Positions 1-11,252 of a stretch of DNA of 64,000 bases are shown here, piece by piece. How positions within the stretch are numbered: the stretch's first letter is position 1; each line of letters begins with the position of its first letter. Below the pieces are notes generated by a model. The model ran no database searches. It was not told the DNA's origin and worked only from the letters and a program-made list of their open reading frames with translations. The DNA is taken from contig NZ_BOOQ01000051.1 in assembly GCF_016863315.1 (NCBI RefSeq), positions 37,898-101,897 of the forward strand. The letters are read 5' to 3'. The DNA comes from Planotetraspora silvatica (GTDB lineage: Bacteria > Actinomycetota > Actinomycetes > Streptosporangiales > Streptosporangiaceae). A program made the position numbers and the translations under genes.

Positions 1-916
1 CTGAAGTGGGATGAAGCACCGCTCGGAGCGCCTTCTCTCCGGGGTTGCCGATCGGTCCCGGCGGGAGTCCCCCGTGCGCGTAGGTGTTGTACGGGGACGC
101 GGTCTTGGTGTCCTGCTCCGACACCTTGAGAGTGTGCCTGCGCAGGGCGTAGTTGACCGTGCTGTCCATCTCGAGCTTCCCGCCGCGGAGGAGTCGGTTG
201 AACATCACTCTAGCGATCTTCGGATAATCCGCGTCCTGGCCGCCTTCGGCCTGGACGATGCTCGCCATCGTGACGGCCTCCAACGGTGTCAGACGCTGCT
301 CGGCCGCCAGCCTTTCCAGGTCGACGTGCTGTGACGCCGCGCGGAACCGGACGACCATGTTCCGGAGCACGTCCCCTGCAGTGGCCGTCGGCTCGATCTC
401 GTAGGTGGCCGGGAACAGGAACCCCTCGACCTGTCCCTTGGCGTACGCCGGCAGGCGCAGCCCGTCGGGTTCCGCGACCGCCTTCTTGAAGTCGGCCAGC
501 GGGATGCCGGACCCGTTGGCGAGGGTGACGAGCACGTCGGCCAGGCGCATGCCCTCCGGCACGGTGACCCTCTTGATCACGCGGGACGCGGGCGTGAGCA
601 GCAGATCGAGGGCCGAGGAGGCCGCCATGCGCCGCTTCAGCCGGTACTGGCCGGGATGCAGGCTCGACTCCTTCGAGCGCTGCACCACCTCGTCGACGAA
701 CGACTGGGCGCTGGCGACGACCCCCGCGTGCTTGAGCGTCTCCGCGATCTCGCCGGCGCTCGCGCCTGGAGTGATCTCCACCATGACCGTCCCGGTCCCG
801 GCGCCCTCGAAGTCCTCGGCGCCCGGCGCCGTCCGCACGATGGAATGGACACCGAACGCGATGGCGGCCGCGACCAGGGCGGCGCCACCGATCACGACGC
901 CCGTCGCCCGCCTCAC
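1..916 (-). CDS. mltG: Endolytic murein transglycosylase MltG (C-terminus outside window)
   Basis: MltG cleaves nascent peptidoglycan strands at the membrane and sets glycan length. About 305 residues are visible. A short basic N-terminus is followed by one membrane helix at residues 7-27, then an extracytoplasmic LysM-like part and the YceG-type catalytic domain. The catalytic signature [14 protein letters not shown] is at about 213-226, and Glu224 fits the conserved acid. The start is a GTG whose bases overlap the stop of ruvX (GTGA), so the two genes are translationally coupled. The 3' end runs off the left edge. The alaS-ruvX-mltG order is the usual actinobacterial one, which supports the call. 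Confidence 0.93.
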   Translation of the reverse strand, partial: MRRATGVVIGGAALVAAAIAFGVHSIVRTAPGAEDFEGAGTGTVMVEITPGASAGEIAETLKHAGVVASAQSFVDEVVQRSKESSLHPGQYRLKRRMAASSALDLLLTPASRVIKRVTVPEGMRLADVLVTLANGSGIPLADFKKAVAEPDGLRLPAYAKGQVEGFLFPATYEIEPTATAGDVLRNMVVRFRAASQHVDLERLAAEQRLTPLEAVTMASIVQAEGGQDADYPKIARVMFNRLLRGGKLEMDSTVNYALRRHTLKVSEQDTKTASPYNTYAHGGLPPGPIGNPGEKALRAVLHPTS

Positions 917-1410
917 CTGGCGGTCCCGCCACTCGCTTCCTCGCCGGGCTGTTCGCCTGGCGGCTCGAGGGGTCGTCCCGGTGGCCTGCCTGTCGCGCGT
1001 TCGAAGTCGAGTGCCGCCTGCAGGAGCACGACGGCCGCGGCCTGGTCGATGACGTCGCGCTGGTTCTTCGCCTTCACGCCGCTCGACCGCAGGCCCTGCT
1101 GCGCCGTCACGGTCGTCAGCCGCTCGTCGTAGAGCCGGATCGGCGTCGGCGCGAGCCTCACGGCGAGTTCCGCCGCGAACTCCCGCGCGGCCGAGGCGGC
1201 GTGGCTCTCCCGCCCCGACAACGATGTCGGAAGCCCGACGACGATCTCGACCACCTCGTGCTCGGCGGCGATCGAGGCGATCCTGCCGAGGTCGCCCCGG
1301 CCTCGCCGTACGGTCTCGACGGGCGTGGCCAGCAGACCCGATGGGTCACTGCGGGCCACGCCGATCCTGACCGAGCCGACGTCGACGCCGAGCCTGACGC
1401 CGCGCCTCAT
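913..1410 (-). CDS. ruvX: RuvX/YqgF-family RNase H-like resolvase (pre-16S rRNA nuclease)
   Basis: A 165-residue RNase H-fold protein of the YqgF family. In bacteria these proteins process the 5' end of 16S rRNA, and a Holliday-junction role has also been proposed. Motifs are the first acidic strand [29 protein letters not shown] and a C-terminal [10 protein letters not shown] helix. The frame is open upstream, but ATG 1410 was chosen because it lies 28 bp after the alaS stop and begins exactly at the conserved N-terminus. The stop overlaps the mltG GTG start. A Pro/Gly-rich tail follows the domain. Confidence 0.93.
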   Translation of the reverse strand: MRRGVRLGVDVGSVRIGVARSDPSGLLATPVETVRRGRGDLGRIASIAAEHEVVEIVVGLPTSLSGRESHAASAAREFAAELAVRLAPTPIRLYDERLTTVTAQQGLRSSGVKAKNQRDVIDQAAAVVLLQAALDFERATGRPPGRPLEPPGEQPGEEASGGTAR

Positions 1411-1438
1411 GAGCAGGTCTCCACGAGAACGGAACCCG

Positions 1439-4111
1439 TCAGGAGACAGAAGAGGAGATGGTCTCCTCGACCGCCCGCAAAGCGTCGTCGATCGCCTCAG
1501 GACGCGATCCTCCGCCCTGCGCCACATCGTCCTTGCCGCCACCGCCACCCCCAAGCGTCTTGGCGGCGACGCCGACGAGACGACCGGCCTTCAGTCCTCG
1601 CTCGCGTCCCGCCTCGTTCACCACGGCGACGACGACCGGGCGGTCTGAGGGCACCCCGGCAACGACGACGACCGCAGCGCGGTCGCTCGGGAACCGGCCG
1701 CGCACATCAAGGGCGAGCTTACGCAGATCATCGGCGGAGGTGCCATCAGGCGCGCGGTGGGTCACGACGGACACTCCGCCGAAGTCGCGGGCCTGTGCCG
1801 CCAGATCGCCCGCGATGGCGAGGACCTGGGCGGACCTGACGCGCTCCAACTCCTTCTCCGCGGTGCGCAGCCGGGTGACGATGCCCTCGATGCGCTCGGG
1901 CAGCTCTTCCCGCCGGGCCTTGAGCTGCTCGCTCAGCTGGCTGACCAGCACGCTCTCCCTGGCGAGGAACCGGAACGCGTCGATGCCGACGAGCGCCTCG
2001 ACCCGGCGCACGCCCGCGCCGATCGACGCCTCCCCCAGCACCTTGATCAGACCGAGCTGGCCCGAGCTCGCGACGTGCGTGCCGCCGCACAGCTCACGGG
2101 AGTAGTCGCCGACCTCGACGACGCGGACCTCGTTGCCGTACTTCTCGCCGAACAGCGCGAGCGCCCCCATGGCACGCGCCTCCGCCTGCGAGGTGTAGTA
2201 CGCGTTGACCTTGAGGTCGTTGATCAGAACGGCGTTGACCTCGTCCTCGACGTCGCGCAGCGCGGTCGGCGAGACCGCTCCGGCCGCGGTGAAGTCGAAC
2301 CGGAAGCGTCCCGGGGAGTTCTCCGAGCCCGCCTGCGCCGCGGACTCGCCGAGAGCGTTGCGGAAGCCGCGGTGCACCAGGTGCGTCGCGGTGTGGCTGC
2401 GGGAGATCGCGCGGCGCCGCTCGATGTCGATCTCGGCGTGCGCCTGGTCCCCGACGCGGATCTCGCCGTGCCTGACCTTGCCGCGGTGGACGATGAGCCC
2501 GGCGACCGGCGTCTGGACGTCGACGATCTCGACCTCCGCGCCGTCCGTGCGGATGATGCCCTGGTCGGAGAGCTGGCCGCCGCCCTCGGCGTAGAACGGG
2601 GTGCGGTCGAGGACGACCTCGACCGTGGATCCCGCCCCGACCGCCGGGACGTTGGCGCCCTCGACGAGCAGGCCGACGATCTTCGCCTCCGCCGTCGTGT
2701 GGTCGTACGCCAGGAAGTCGACCTTGCCGGACTTCTCCAGGATGTCACCGAACACCGAGATATCCGCGTTGCCGGTCTTCTTGGCCGCCGCGTCCGCCTT
2801 GGCGCGGTCCCGCTGCTCCTTCATGAGCCGGCGGAAGCCGTCCTCGTCGACCTGGAGACCCTGCTCGGACGCCATCTCCAGCGTGAGGTCGATCGGGAAG
2901 CCGTAGGTGTCGTGCAGCTGGAACGCCTGCGCGCCGCTGAGCGCGGAGGTGCCCTTGCGCTTGCTCTCCTCGACCGCGACGTCGAAGATCGCCGTACCGG
3001 TGCGGAGGGTGCCGAGGAACGACGTCTCCTCCGCGTCGATCACCGCGTGGATGTTCGGCGCGTCCGCCACCAGGTCCGGGTACTGCTGGCCCATCACGGC
3101 GATGGTCACGTCGGTCAGCTCGTGCATGTACCGCTCCTCGCCCGCGCCGAGCAGGCGGAGGTTGCGGATCGCGCGGCGGAGCATGCGGCGCAGCACGTAG
3201 CCGCGGCCCTCGTTGGACGGCAGCACGCCGTCGCCGACCAGCATCACGCCCGCGCGCATGTGGTCGGCGACCACCCGGAGCGAGACGTCGGCGCGGTGGT
3301 TGCGGCCATAGCGCGTCTTGGTCAGCTCGGCCGCCGTGCTGAGGATCTTGAAGGTGGTGTCGATCTCGTAGATGTTGTCGACGCCCTGCAGGATCGCCGC
3401 CATGCGCTCCAGGCCCATGCCGGTGTCGACGCTCTTGGCGGGCAGCTCGCCGACGATGTCGAAGTCTTCCTTGCCGCGGACCGCGCCGAGCTGGAACTGC
3501 ATGAAGACGTTGTTCCAGACCTCGAGATACCGGGTCTCGTCGGCGACCGGGCCGCCCTCCCTGCCGTAGTCGGGACCGCGGTCGAAGTAGATCTCGGAGC
3601 ACGGACCGCCGGGGCCGGGCACGCCCATGTGCCAGTAGTTGTCCGCGAGACCGCGGCGCTGGATGCGCTCCAGCGGGAGACCGGCCTTCTTGTGCCAGAT
3701 GTCCAGCGCCTCGTCGTCATCGAGGTAGACGGTCGCCCACAGCCGGTCTTCCGGGAAGCCGAAGCCGCCCTCGGACTCGGGCTTGGTCAGCAGCTCCCAC
3801 GCGAACGGGATCGCGTCTTCCTTGAAGTAGTCCCCGAACGAGAAGTTGCCCAGCATCTGGAAGAAGCTCGCGTGCCGGGTGGTCTTGCCGACCTCGTCGA
3901 TGTCGTTCGTACGGATGACCTTCTGGGCGCTGGTCGCACGCGGATACGGCGGCTTGCGCTGGCCGAGGAAGTAGGGCTTGAACGGGACCATGCCCGCGTT
4001 CACGAGAAGCAGCGTCGGATCTTCGGCGACCAGGCTGGCCGAGGGAACGACGGTGTGTCCGCGCTCCTCGAAGAAGCGCAGGAAGCGGCGTACGATCTCT
4101 GCCGACTCCAT
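1439..4111 (-). CDS. alaS: Alanyl-tRNA synthetase
   Basis: Charges tRNA-Ala in the cytoplasm. At about 890 residues it is full length. The class II catalytic core is N-terminal (start [20 protein letters not shown], motif 2 region [18 protein letters not shown]). The editing domain carries the zinc ligands HTATHLVH near 572 and CGGTH near 673. The C-terminal domain ends with a glycine run. ATG 4111 is preferred over ATG 4123 because AAGGA sits at a workable distance from 4111 and only abuts 4123. The start overlaps or abuts the stop of the small membrane gene at 4113, so this looks like one operon with ruvX and mltG. Confidence 0.97.
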   Translation of the reverse strand: MESAEIVRRFLRFFEERGHTVVPSASLVAEDPTLLLVNAGMVPFKPYFLGQRKPPYPRATSAQKVIRTNDIDEVGKTTRHASFFQMLGNFSFGDYFKEDAIPFAWELLTKPESEGGFGFPEDRLWATVYLDDDEALDIWHKKAGLPLERIQRRGLADNYWHMGVPGPGGPCSEIYFDRGPDYGREGGPVADETRYLEVWNNVFMQFQLGAVRGKEDFDIVGELPAKSVDTGMGLERMAAILQGVDNIYEIDTTFKILSTAAELTKTRYGRNHRADVSLRVVADHMRAGVMLVGDGVLPSNEGRGYVLRRMLRRAIRNLRLLGAGEERYMHELTDVTIAVMGQQYPDLVADAPNIHAVIDAEETSFLGTLRTGTAIFDVAVEESKRKGTSALSGAQAFQLHDTYGFPIDLTLEMASEQGLQVDEDGFRRLMKEQRDRAKADAAAKKTGNADISVFGDILEKSGKVDFLAYDHTTAEAKIVGLLVEGANVPAVGAGSTVEVVLDRTPFYAEGGGQLSDQGIIRTDGAEVEIVDVQTPVAGLIVHRGKVRHGEIRVGDQAHAEIDIERRRAISRSHTATHLVHRGFRNALGESAAQAGSENSPGRFRFDFTAAGAVSPTALRDVEDEVNAVLINDLKVNAYYTSQAEARAMGALALFGEKYGNEVRVVEVGDYSRELCGGTHVASSGQLGLIKVLGEASIGAGVRRVEALVGIDAFRFLARESVLVSQLSEQLKARREELPERIEGIVTRLRTAEKELERVRSAQVLAIAGDLAAQARDFGGVSVVTHRAPDGTSADDLRKLALDVRGRFPSDRAAVVVVAGVPSDRPVVVAVVNEAGRERGLKAGRLVGVAAKTLGGGGGGKDDVAQGGGSRPEAIDDALRAVEETISSSVS

Positions 4112-4112
4112 T

Positions 4113-4373
4113 TCAGCGGCCATCCTTTACGTCGTCGTATCTGGTGGGTCTTGTTTCAACACTGTCGAGCCGGAAGGCGGCCCGCAACTCGGTTTCCCTG
4201 CTCGCCGCCAGGTGGCGCACGTCGCCGGCGAACTCACCGAGCCGTCCGGCGTAGCCCGCCATCCGGCCGGCCGTGCGCCTGGCCACATGGTCGGGCCGCA
4301 GTGCCTGAAGCTTACGCATAGTCCAGACCGCGAGATACGCGCCCAGGGCCATGTAGAAGAGCCGCCGGATCAT
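4113..4373 (-). CDS. DUF6167-type small membrane protein
   Basis: An 86-residue protein with one N-terminal hydrophobic segment (residues 3-18) followed by a basic, amphipathic region ([20 protein letters not shown]). Proteins of this size and pattern sit between the DUF948 gene and alaS in many actinomycetes and are annotated DUF6167. The function is unknown. The start ATG overlaps the stop of the upstream DUF948 gene (ATGA), and the stop lies at the alaS start. The tight coupling suggests co-expression with the envelope and translation genes around it. Confidence 0.75.
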   Translation of the reverse strand: MIRRLFYMALGAYLAVWTMRKLQALRPDHVARRTAGRMAGYAGRLGEFAGDVRHLAASRETELRAAFRLDSVETRPTRYDDVKDGR

Positions 4374-4825
4374 CCGCCCCGCCTCCCGGACAGGCCGCGC
4401 GCACCGGATTCACCCCGTGCCGCCTGACCGTCGAGGGCGCGGCGCGGGCCCGGGACGTGCTCGCCCGTCACCCGGCCGCCGCGTCTGGCCAGCGCGGCCC
4501 GGATTCCGTGGCCCAGGGCCGAGATCTTGATCACAGGTCCGGCGAGCAGCGTGGACGCGACCCCGGTGATCTTCACCATGTTGCCGCTGACGTCCTTGAC
4601 GTTGTCGGTGATGGCCTCGACCGCGATGAGCTGGCGGTTGGTCTCGGCGACCGTGCGGCTCACGTCCTCGAGGAGCGGCACCACGCGGTCGCTCAGCTCC
4701 GACACCATCTTGGTCGTCTCGACCAGCAGCCGGGCCAGCTTGACCAGCACTACGGCCATGAAGCAGACCAGAATCGCCCAGAAGGTGGCGACGATCAGGC
4801 CCGCGAGCTCTCCCGCGGTAAGCAT
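4370..4825 (-). CDS. DUF948 domain membrane protein
   Basis: About 151 residues. An N-terminal transmembrane helix (GLIVATFWAILVCFMAVVLVK) is followed by a long amphipathic helix (LVETTKMVSELSDRVVPLLE) typical of DUF948 proteins, then a second hydrophobic stretch and a disordered Gly/Arg-rich tail. The start at ATG 4825 has GGGAG upstream. The open frame continues further upstream but without family similarity. It overlaps the next gene by ATGA. The function of the family is not established. The coiled-coil-like helix beside a membrane anchor suggests a scaffold or envelope role, which is inference. Confidence 0.8.
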   Translation of the reverse strand: MLTAGELAGLIVATFWAILVCFMAVVLVKLARLLVETTKMVSELSDRVVPLLEDVSRTVAETNRQLIAVEAITDNVKDVSGNMVKITGVASTLLAGPVIKISALGHGIRAALARRGGRVTGEHVPGPRRALDGQAARGESGARGLSGRRGG

Positions 4826-4919
4826 TGCCGATCTCCCTAGATCACCGGAGCTGGAATGGCAAGACCCTATCGCGAACGCCCTGCCCGTCGGCGCGCACCA
4901 CACGCCTGCCCGGCCGGGC

Positions 4920-6245
4920 TCACGCGCCCGTCGGGTCGCCCTCGCCCCGGAGGAAACCGCGGATCTTCGACCATCTCTCGCCGAAACGGGCCTCGGCCCC
5001 GTGGCTCGTCGGCTCGTAGTAGCGGCGGTCCCTGAGCTCCTGCGGCACGTAGTCCTGCCTGACCAGGCCGTGCTCGAAGTCGTGCGGATACTGGTATCCC
5101 TTGCCGTGGCCGAGCTTCGCGGCGCCCGGATAGTGGGCGTCGCGCAGGTGGCCGGGGACCTGTCCGATCAGGCCGCGCCGTACGTCGTCGGAGGCGGCGC
5201 CGATGGCCTTGACGACGGCGTTGGACTTGGGCGCCAGAGCGCAGTGGATCACCGCCTGGGTCAGGTTGATGCGCCCTTCGGGCAGACCGATGAACTCCAC
5301 CGCCTGGGCGGCCGCCACCGCGACCTGGAGGCAACTGGGGTCGGCCATGCCCACGTCCTCCGACGCGAAGATCACGATCCGGCGGGCGATGAAGCGGGGG
5401 TCCTCCCCCGCCTCGACCATCCGGGCCAGATAGTGCACGGCCGCGTCGGCGTCCGAGCCGCGCATGCTCTTGATGAAGGCGCTGATCACGTCGTAGTGCT
5501 GGTCGCCCTGGCGGTCGTAGCGGACGGCGGCCTTGTCGGCCGCCTTCTCCACCACCTCGACCGTGACGTCGTCCGCGAGCAGCGCGGCGGCCTCCAGGTA
5601 GGTCAGCGACCGGCGGGCGTCGCCCCCTGCCAGCCGTACGAGCTGGTCGAGGGCGTCGGCCCGCAGGGTGACACGGCCGCCGAGGCCGCGCGGGTCGGTG
5701 ACGGCACGCTCCAGGACGGCCCGGATGTCGTCCTCCGACAACGGCTCGAGGGTCAGCAGCAACGACCGGGACAGCAGCGGGGAGATGACCGAGAAGAAGG
5801 GATTCTCCGTGGTCGCCCCGATGAACGTGACCCAGCGGTTCTCCACGGCCGGGAGCAACGCGTCCTGCTGCGCCTTGTTGAACCGGTGCACCTCGTCGAC
5901 GAACAGCACGGTCTGGCGGCCCGTCATGCCCAGATCCCGGCGGGCCTGGTCGATGGCCGCGCGGACGTCCTTGACGCCGGCCGACACGGCGGACACCTCG
6001 ACGAACCGCCGCTTGGTGGCGTTGGAGACGACGTAGGCGAGCGTGGTCTTGCCCGTTCCCGGCGGCCCCCACAGGAACAGCGACATCGGGGCCTCGCTCT
6101 CGACCAGGCGCCGCAGCGGCGTGCCCGATCCGAGGAGATGCCGCTGGCCGATCACCTCGTCGAGACCTCGTGGCCGCATGCGGACGGCCAGCGGCTCCTG
6201 GCTCTTGTGGGCCTCCTCGGCCGCCGAATCGAACAGACTGTCCAC
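4920..6245 (-). CDS. rarA: Replication-associated recombination protein RarA/MgsA (AAA+ ATPase)
   Basis: A 441-residue clamp-loader-like AAA+ ATPase of the RarA/WRNIP1 family, which acts at stalled replication forks. Walker [10 protein letters not shown] is at 60-68 and Walker B is FVDEVHRF. The sensor region [11 protein letters not shown] and the C-terminal tetramerisation domain (IASEDVG-type motif [20 protein letters not shown]) are present. Length is normal. It lies upstream of the DUF948-alaS operon on the same strand, separated by about 95 bp, as in other actinobacteria. Confidence 0.95.
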   Translation of the reverse strand: MDSLFDSAAEEAHKSQEPLAVRMRPRGLDEVIGQRHLLGSGTPLRRLVESEAPMSLFLWGPPGTGKTTLAYVVSNATKRRFVEVSAVSAGVKDVRAAIDQARRDLGMTGRQTVLFVDEVHRFNKAQQDALLPAVENRWVTFIGATTENPFFSVISPLLSRSLLLTLEPLSEDDIRAVLERAVTDPRGLGGRVTLRADALDQLVRLAGGDARRSLTYLEAAALLADDVTVEVVEKAADKAAVRYDRQGDQHYDVISAFIKSMRGSDADAAVHYLARMVEAGEDPRFIARRIVIFASEDVGMADPSCLQVAVAAAQAVEFIGLPEGRINLTQAVIHCALAPKSNAVVKAIGAASDDVRRGLIGQVPGHLRDAHYPGAAKLGHGKGYQYPHDFEHGLVRQDYVPQELRDRRYYEPTSHGAEARFGERWSKIRGFLRGEGDPTGA

Positions 6246-6261
6246 AACCCAGAGGGTACCG

Positions 6262-6738
6262 TCAGTAGGCCCAGACGGCCCTCGCGCCGCTGTCGCCGGC
6301 CCGGAATACGTAGTAGGCCACGACGAGCGCCAGGACGACCGTCACGACGGACAGCACGAGGCTGACGGCCCGGGCCGAGCCGGCGGGCGCCGTCCCCGGC
6401 TCGCGGTGGGGACGCGTCAGGTAGACGAGCACCAGCGCCACGACGCCCAGCCCGAGGGTGGTGTAGAGCAGGGGGTTGGCGAAGCTCGAATGCTCCACGA
6501 CGGGCGGGGGGATCTGCCCCTTGAACAGGCGCGCCTCGAGCGCCTCACCGCTCTCCTTGGCGGCGAAGACGGCGGCGGGAGCGGCGATCGCGGCCACGAC
6601 GAGTGCCCAGTCGAGCCGGCGGCGGAACGCGGGGAGGACTACGTAGGCGATGCTCAGCAGCACGAGCAGGGGGGTGAAGACCACCGCCGCGTGGATGATC
6701 AGAGGGTGGGCGGGGAGATCGAGGATCTGGTCGAACAT
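6262..6738 (-). CDS. DUF2231-type four-helix membrane protein
   Basis: About 158 residues with four predicted membrane helices: [22 protein letters not shown] near residue 13, [34 protein letters not shown] and [20 protein letters not shown]. The N-terminal [17 protein letters not shown] matches the HPxxVHFP-like start of DUF2231 proteins. The start at ATG 6738 is favoured over 6744 because AGGAG lies 8 nt upstream of 6738. The substrate or role is unknown. It ends 16 bp before rarA starts on the same strand. Confidence 0.78.
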   Translation of the reverse strand: MFDQILDLPAHPLIIHAAVVFTPLLVLLSIAYVVLPAFRRRLDWALVVAAIAAPAAVFAAKESGEALEARLFKGQIPPPVVEHSSFANPLLYTTLGLGVVALVLVYLTRPHREPGTAPAGSARAVSLVLSVVTVVLALVVAYYVFRAGDSGARAVWAY

Positions 6739-6860
6739 GTGCATCGCTCCTGAGCTGGATCCAGGCGTGGTTTCACTCTCGCTGCACTCTCATACGGATT
6801 CCAGCGGCAAGAGGTTCTCCCAAACCCCAAGTCATCCAGAAATTTCCCCCCACCCCTGGG

Positions 6861-7268
6861 CGTGATCATGCACGGGTTCGGAGAATGCGGCCTCTAGCTG
6901 CCCAAACACGGATCGTGATCATGCACGGGTTCGTGAATATGGCCGCCGACCAGCCAACTCCTCGGCCGTGATCATGCACACATTCGCGGAGATGAGCCGC
7001 GACCTGCCCGTTCACCGTTCGTGATCATGCGCAGGTTCGGAGAAATGGCCTCTCAACTGCGGCCATGCCGTACGTGATCTGGCAACCAGAGCGTCATTGC
7101 CAGATCACGAACGGCATCATCCCAGGCAGACCGGCGTACTCCCGAACCTGTGCATGATCACGCCAGGCATCGCCGGAGGTCGGCGCGCACATCCACGAAT
7201 CCGTGCATGATCACGCTCGGCGTTTCCGCAGGCCGACGCGAGATCCCCGAACCTGTGCATGATCACGA
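6861..7268. repeat. Convergent 53-bp-period repeat array 1 (long imperfect palindrome)
   Basis: The conserved 20-mer, consensus CGTGATCATGCACGGGTTCG, starts at 6861, 6914, 6967 and 7020 on the top strand. A diverged central copy begins at 7073. Reverse-complement copies end at 7109 (central), 7162, 7215 and 7268. Every step is exactly 53 bp. The centre is a perfect hairpin: 7073-7085 pairs with 7097-7109 (13 bp, 11-nt loop), with the usual ATGCAC replaced by TGGCAA on both sides. The 33-bp spacers are only loosely conserved. The array lies between the DUF2231 gene and aspS and ends 14 bp from the aspS stop. No coding potential: 53 is not a multiple of three. Confidence 0.95.
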
Positions 7269-7282
7269 GCAAGGTGGGCGGG

Positions 7283-9025
7283 TCAGGCGGTCGGCTTGGG
7301 GTCCTTCTGCTTGGCGTCCACGCCGGCCTCCTTGCGCTGCGCGCCCGTGATGGGCGTGGGAGCTCCCGTCAGCGGGTCGTAGCCGGACGCGGTCTTCGGG
7401 AAGGCGATCACGTCCCGGATCGACTCGCCGCCCGCCAGCAGCATGCAGATCCGGTCCCAGCCGTAGGCGATGCCTCCGTGCGGAGGCGGGCCGTACTTGA
7501 ACGCCTCCAGCAGGAAGCCGAACTTGTTCTCCGCCTCCTCCTTGGAGATGCCCAGCACGTCGAAGACCCGCTGCTGCATCTCGGCCCGGTGGATACGGAT
7601 CGAGCCGCCGCCGATCTCCATGCCGTTGCAGACCATGTCGTACGCGTAGGCGAGCGCCTCGCCGGGGTGGTCCTGGAAGTTGTCGGCCCATTCGGGCTTC
7701 GGCCCGGTGAAGGGGTGGTGGACCGCGGTCCAGCCGCCCTCACCGTCCTCTTCGAACATGGGGGCGTCGACGATCCACAGGAACGACCACTGGGACTCGT
7801 CGATCAGGCGGCACCGGCGGCCGATCTCCAGTCGCGCCGCGCCGAGCAGGTCGCGCGAGGCGGAGGCGGCGCCGGCGGCGAAGAAGACCGCGTCGCCCGG
7901 CTTCGCGCCGGTCGCCGCGGCGAGGCCGGCGATCTCCGTCTCCGAGAGGTTCTTGGCGACGGGGCCGCCCAGACCGTCCTCCTGGACCAGCACGTACGCC
8001 AGGCCGCGGGCGCCGCGCGCCTTGGCCCAGTCCTGCCAGCCGTCGAGCTCCTTGCGGGTCTGCGACGCGCCGCCCGGCATGACGACCGCCCCGACGTACG
8101 GCGCCTGGAACACCCGGAACGGGGTGCCGGAGAAGTACTCCGTGAGGTCGACGAGCTCGACGCCGAAACGGAGGTCCGGTTTGTCCGAGCCGTACCGGGC
8201 CATGGCGTCGGCGTACGTCATCCGCAGGAGCGGGGACGGCAGCTCGTAGCCGATGGTGTCCTTCCAGATCCGCCCGATCAGAGCCTCGCCGAGCTCGATG
8301 ATGTCGTCCTGGTCCACGAAGGACATCTCGATGTCGATCTGGGTGAACTCGGGCTGCCGGTCGGCGCGCAGGTCCTCGTCGCGGAAACAACGGGCGAGCT
8401 GGTAGTAGCGCTCCAGGCCGGAGACCATGAGTAGCTGCTTGAACAGCTGCGGCGACTGCGGCAGGGCGTACCAGTTGCCCGGCTGTAGCCGTACGGGCAC
8501 GAGGAAGTCGCGAGCGCCCTCAGGCGTGGAGCGGGTGAGGTCCGGAGTCTCCACGTAGACGAAGCCGCGCTCGTTCATGACGTCGTTGGCCAGGTAGGTC
8601 GCCTTGGACCGGATCCGCAGCGCCTGGGCGACCTGCTGCCGCCTGATGTCGAGGTAGCGGTACTTCAGCCGCGCCTCCTCGGAGACGCCGGTGTTGCCCT
8701 CGATGGGGAACGGCAGAGGCGCTGACTCGCTGAGCACCTCGACCTCGGAGGCGACGACCTCGATCCCGCCTGTCGGAAGGTCGGGGTTCTCGTTCCCCTC
8801 CGGCCGCACGCGGACCTCGCCCGTGACCTTGACGCAGTACTCGGAGCGCAGGTCGTGGGCGTGATCCTCCTCGCGGAAGACCACCTGGGCGGAGCCCGAC
8901 GCGTCACGCACGTCGATGAACACCACCCCGCCGTGGTCGCGCCGGCGCGCCACCCAGCCCGCCAGCGTCACCTGCTGGCCTGCATGCTCCTTACGAAGCG
9001 TTCCTGCTTCGTGAGTGCGGATCAC
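7283..9025 (-). CDS. aspS: Aspartyl-tRNA synthetase
   Basis: 580 residues, the length of the bacterial-type class II AspRS. An N-terminal OB-fold anticodon-binding domain (residues about 1-105, [23 protein letters not shown]) is followed by the catalytic core with motif 2 ([21 protein letters not shown]), a GAD insertion and motif 3 ([13 protein letters not shown]). Bacterial AspRS in actinobacteria is often non-discriminating and helps charge tRNA-Asn. This cannot be decided here. Its ATG overlaps the hisS stop (ATGA), so it is the distal gene of the metallohydrolase-hisS-aspS operon. Repeat array 1 begins 14 bp past its stop. Confidence 0.97.
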   Translation of the reverse strand: MIRTHEAGTLRKEHAGQQVTLAGWVARRRDHGGVVFIDVRDASGSAQVVFREEDHAHDLRSEYCVKVTGEVRVRPEGNENPDLPTGGIEVVASEVEVLSESAPLPFPIEGNTGVSEEARLKYRYLDIRRQQVAQALRIRSKATYLANDVMNERGFVYVETPDLTRSTPEGARDFLVPVRLQPGNWYALPQSPQLFKQLLMVSGLERYYQLARCFRDEDLRADRQPEFTQIDIEMSFVDQDDIIELGEALIGRIWKDTIGYELPSPLLRMTYADAMARYGSDKPDLRFGVELVDLTEYFSGTPFRVFQAPYVGAVVMPGGASQTRKELDGWQDWAKARGARGLAYVLVQEDGLGGPVAKNLSETEIAGLAAATGAKPGDAVFFAAGAASASRDLLGAARLEIGRRCRLIDESQWSFLWIVDAPMFEEDGEGGWTAVHHPFTGPKPEWADNFQDHPGEALAYAYDMVCNGMEIGGGSIRIHRAEMQQRVFDVLGISKEEAENKFGFLLEAFKYGPPPHGGIAYGWDRICMLLAGGESIRDVIAFPKTASGYDPLTGAPTPITGAQRKEAGVDAKQKDPKPTA

Positions 9026-10278
9026 GAGAGTTTCCCCTTCAAAACGTCGACGACCCCGGCCAACGGCACCGCGGTCTGCTCACCTGTTGTCAGGTCTTTC
9101 ACTTGTACGGCTCCCGCCTCGATGTCCCGCTCACCCAGGATCAGGGCGAAACGAGCACCACTGCGGTCGGCGGCCTTCATGGCGCCCTTGACGCCCCGGC
9201 CGCCGAAGGCCATGTCCACCGCTATGCCGTCCCGGCGCAGCTCGGCGACGAGCGAGAAGATCCGGCGCCTGGCCTCCTCGCCCAGCGGGACGGCGAACAC
9301 CTCGACCTGCCCGGGACGCTCGGTGAGCAGCCCTTCCGCCTCCATCGCGAGGACCGTGCGATCGACGCCGAGGGCCCAGCCGACGCTGGGCAGCGCGGGG
9401 CCGCCGATCATCTCACTCAGGCCGTCGTAGCGCCCGCCGCCGCCGACCGCGGACTGCGCGCCCAGACCGTCGTGGATGAACTCGAAGGTCGTCCGCGTGT
9501 AGTAGTCGAGCCCGCGGACCAGTCGCGGATCGTCCGAGTAGGTGAGGCCGGCTCCCGTGAGCAGGCTGCGGACCTCCTCGTGGTAGGCCTTGCAGGCCCC
9601 GCAGAGGTGGTCGGTCACGAGCGGCGCGTCCACCAGCTGCGCCTGGACCTCGGGGCGCTTGTCGTCGAGGATCCGCAACGGGTTGATCTCGATGCGCTGC
9701 CGCGTGGCCTCGTCGAGGTCGAGCCCGCGCAGGAAGTCCTGGAGCGCGGCCCGGTAGGCGGGACGGCACTCCTTGCAGCCGAGCGAGTTGATCAGCAGCC
9801 GCACGTTCTTCAGGCCGAGCGAGGCGTAGCCGTCGGAGGCCAGCACGATCAGCTCCGCGTCGAGCGCCGGGTCCTCCGCGCCGAGCGCCTCGGCGCCCAC
9901 CTGCGAGAAGTGCCGGTACCTGCCGGCCTGCGCCTTCTCATAGCGGAAGTAGCTGCCGGAGTACCAGAGCTTGATCGGGAGGGCTCCGCCGTACAGGCCG
10001 TGCTCGAGGACGGCGCGCACGACGCTGGCCGTTCCCTCGGGGCGCAGCGTCAGGGACTGGCCGCCCTTGCTCTGGAAGGTGTACATCTCCTTGGTCACGA
10101 TGTCGGTCGACTCGCCGACCCCCCGCGCGAACAGGCCGGTGTCCTCGAAGGCCGGGGTCTCGATGTACCCGTAGCCCGCGCGGCGGGCGGGTGCGGACAG
10201 CGCGTCGCGCACGATGAGTGCCCACTCCGAGCGCGGCGGCATCCAGTCGAAGGTGCCCTTGGGCGCCTGAAAGCTCAT
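9022..10278 (-). CDS. hisS: Histidyl-tRNA synthetase
   Basis: 418 residues, class II synthetase charging tRNA-His. Visible signatures are motif 1 near the N-terminus ([10 protein letters not shown]), motif 2 ([22 protein letters not shown]), the histidine motif [15 protein letters not shown] and the C-terminal anticodon-binding alpha/beta domain. The start ATG overlaps the TAA of the upstream metallohydrolase (TAATG), and the stop overlaps the aspS ATG. The three genes are therefore a translationally coupled operon. Confidence 0.97.
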   Translation of the reverse strand: MSFQAPKGTFDWMPPRSEWALIVRDALSAPARRAGYGYIETPAFEDTGLFARGVGESTDIVTKEMYTFQSKGGQSLTLRPEGTASVVRAVLEHGLYGGALPIKLWYSGSYFRYEKAQAGRYRHFSQVGAEALGAEDPALDAELIVLASDGYASLGLKNVRLLINSLGCKECRPAYRAALQDFLRGLDLDEATRQRIEINPLRILDDKRPEVQAQLVDAPLVTDHLCGACKAYHEEVRSLLTGAGLTYSDDPRLVRGLDYYTRTTFEFIHDGLGAQSAVGGGGRYDGLSEMIGGPALPSVGWALGVDRTVLAMEAEGLLTERPGQVEVFAVPLGEEARRRIFSLVAELRRDGIAVDMAFGGRGVKGAMKAADRSGARFALILGERDIEAGAVQVKDLTTGEQTAVPLAGVVDVLKGKLS

Positions 10279-10979
10279 TACAGTCCCCTGCTAGGGCCGC
10301 TGTGCGGCACCACTTCCCTGAGAAAGGGGTTGGTGGCCCGCTCGCGGCCGATCGTCGTCTGTGGTCCGTGACCGGGCAGGACCAGCGTCTCGTCCGGCAG
10401 CGTCAGCGTTCTCGCGAGGCTGCCCAGGATCGTCGCGTAGTCGCCGCCCGGGAGATCGGTGCGGCCGATGGAGCCGGCGAACAGCAGGTCGCCCGAGAAC
10501 AGGACCTCCGCGTCCTGCGCGGGATCCGTGTCCCCCAAGGGCGTCCTGAACGTCACCGACCCCCTGGTATGGCCGGGGGCATGGTCGACCGTGATGTCCA
10601 GACCGGCGAGCCGCAGGGTGGCCCCGTCGGACAGCTCCTTGACGTCGTCGGGCTCGCTCAACTCCAGCCCGCCGAACAGCTGACCCGCCTGAGCCGAGAA
10701 TCCCTTGCCCGGGTCCGACAGCAGCTCGCGGTCCTCCGGATGGATCCACGCGGGAATGTCACGCGCGCCGCAGACCGGCGCCACCGACCACACATGGTCG
10801 AGGTGACCGTGGGTCAGGAGCACGGCCACGGGCTTCAGCCGGTGCTCCCGCAGCAACTCGTCGAGGTCGTCCACCGCGTCCTGACCAGGATCCACGACGA
10901 CGCACTCCTCGCCTGGGGCGGGAGCGACGACATAGCAGTTGGCCTGGAAGGACCCTGCGGGAAACCCGGCGACGAGCAC
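10278..10979 (-). CDS. Metallo-beta-lactamase-fold hydrolase (glyoxalase II-like)
   Basis: 233 residues of MBL fold. The metal-binding motif THGHLDH is at 56-62. Further ligands fit [25 protein letters not shown] and the terminal VLPGHG. This pattern is the glyoxalase II-like (hydroxyacylglutathione hydrolase-like) group. Actinobacteria lack glutathione in general, so the true substrate is probably another thioester or unknown. It is the promoter-proximal gene of the hisS-aspS operon, the same neighbour as in mycobacteria. Confidence 0.88.
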   Translation of the reverse strand: MLVAGFPAGSFQANCYVVAPAPGEECVVVDPGQDAVDDLDELLREHRLKPVAVLLTHGHLDHVWSVAPVCGARDIPAWIHPEDRELLSDPGKGFSAQAGQLFGGLELSEPDDVKELSDGATLRLAGLDITVDHAPGHTRGSVTFRTPLGDTDPAQDAEVLFSGDLLFAGSIGRTDLPGGDYATILGSLARTLTLPDETLVLPGHGPQTTIGRERATNPFLREVVPHSGPSRGL

Positions 10980-11252
10980 GGAAGCGCCTCTACGTCTCGT
11001 GACGATGTATCAAGGATTACGCGAGCGAATGTAACCGAAGGGTACCGGTGCGGGTCGGCGGGCTGCGAACCAATACCCGTGTGCCGATACGATTCGCCCA
11101 CCTCAATAGTCATTCTTGGAGCAGTCGAGCCGGATGCCATACAGCGGCGTGCCGTTCACGGGAGGATCTTCCGTCCTCTCCTGCGGCGGCGCACCGTGGC
11201 CGACCGGCCTCCGGCGGCACGACCAATGAAACCAGGCAGTCTGGAGGACGCA

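Noticed and set aside
1757..4321. Long open frame of over 850 codons on the plus strand opposite alaS
   Set aside because: It is the antisense shadow of alaS created by GC-rich codon bias, with biased composition and no domain.
6861..7268. CRISPR array (20-bp repeats with 33-bp spacers)
   Set aside because: Repeat orientation flips at the centre, spacers resemble each other and their mirror partners, repeats vary, and no cas gene lies in the window.
10218..11252. Extended N-terminus of the cyclophilin gene reaching back over the metallohydrolase gene
   Set aside because: The extra frame is antisense to a confident gene. The ribosome site and membrane helix place the start at 11253.
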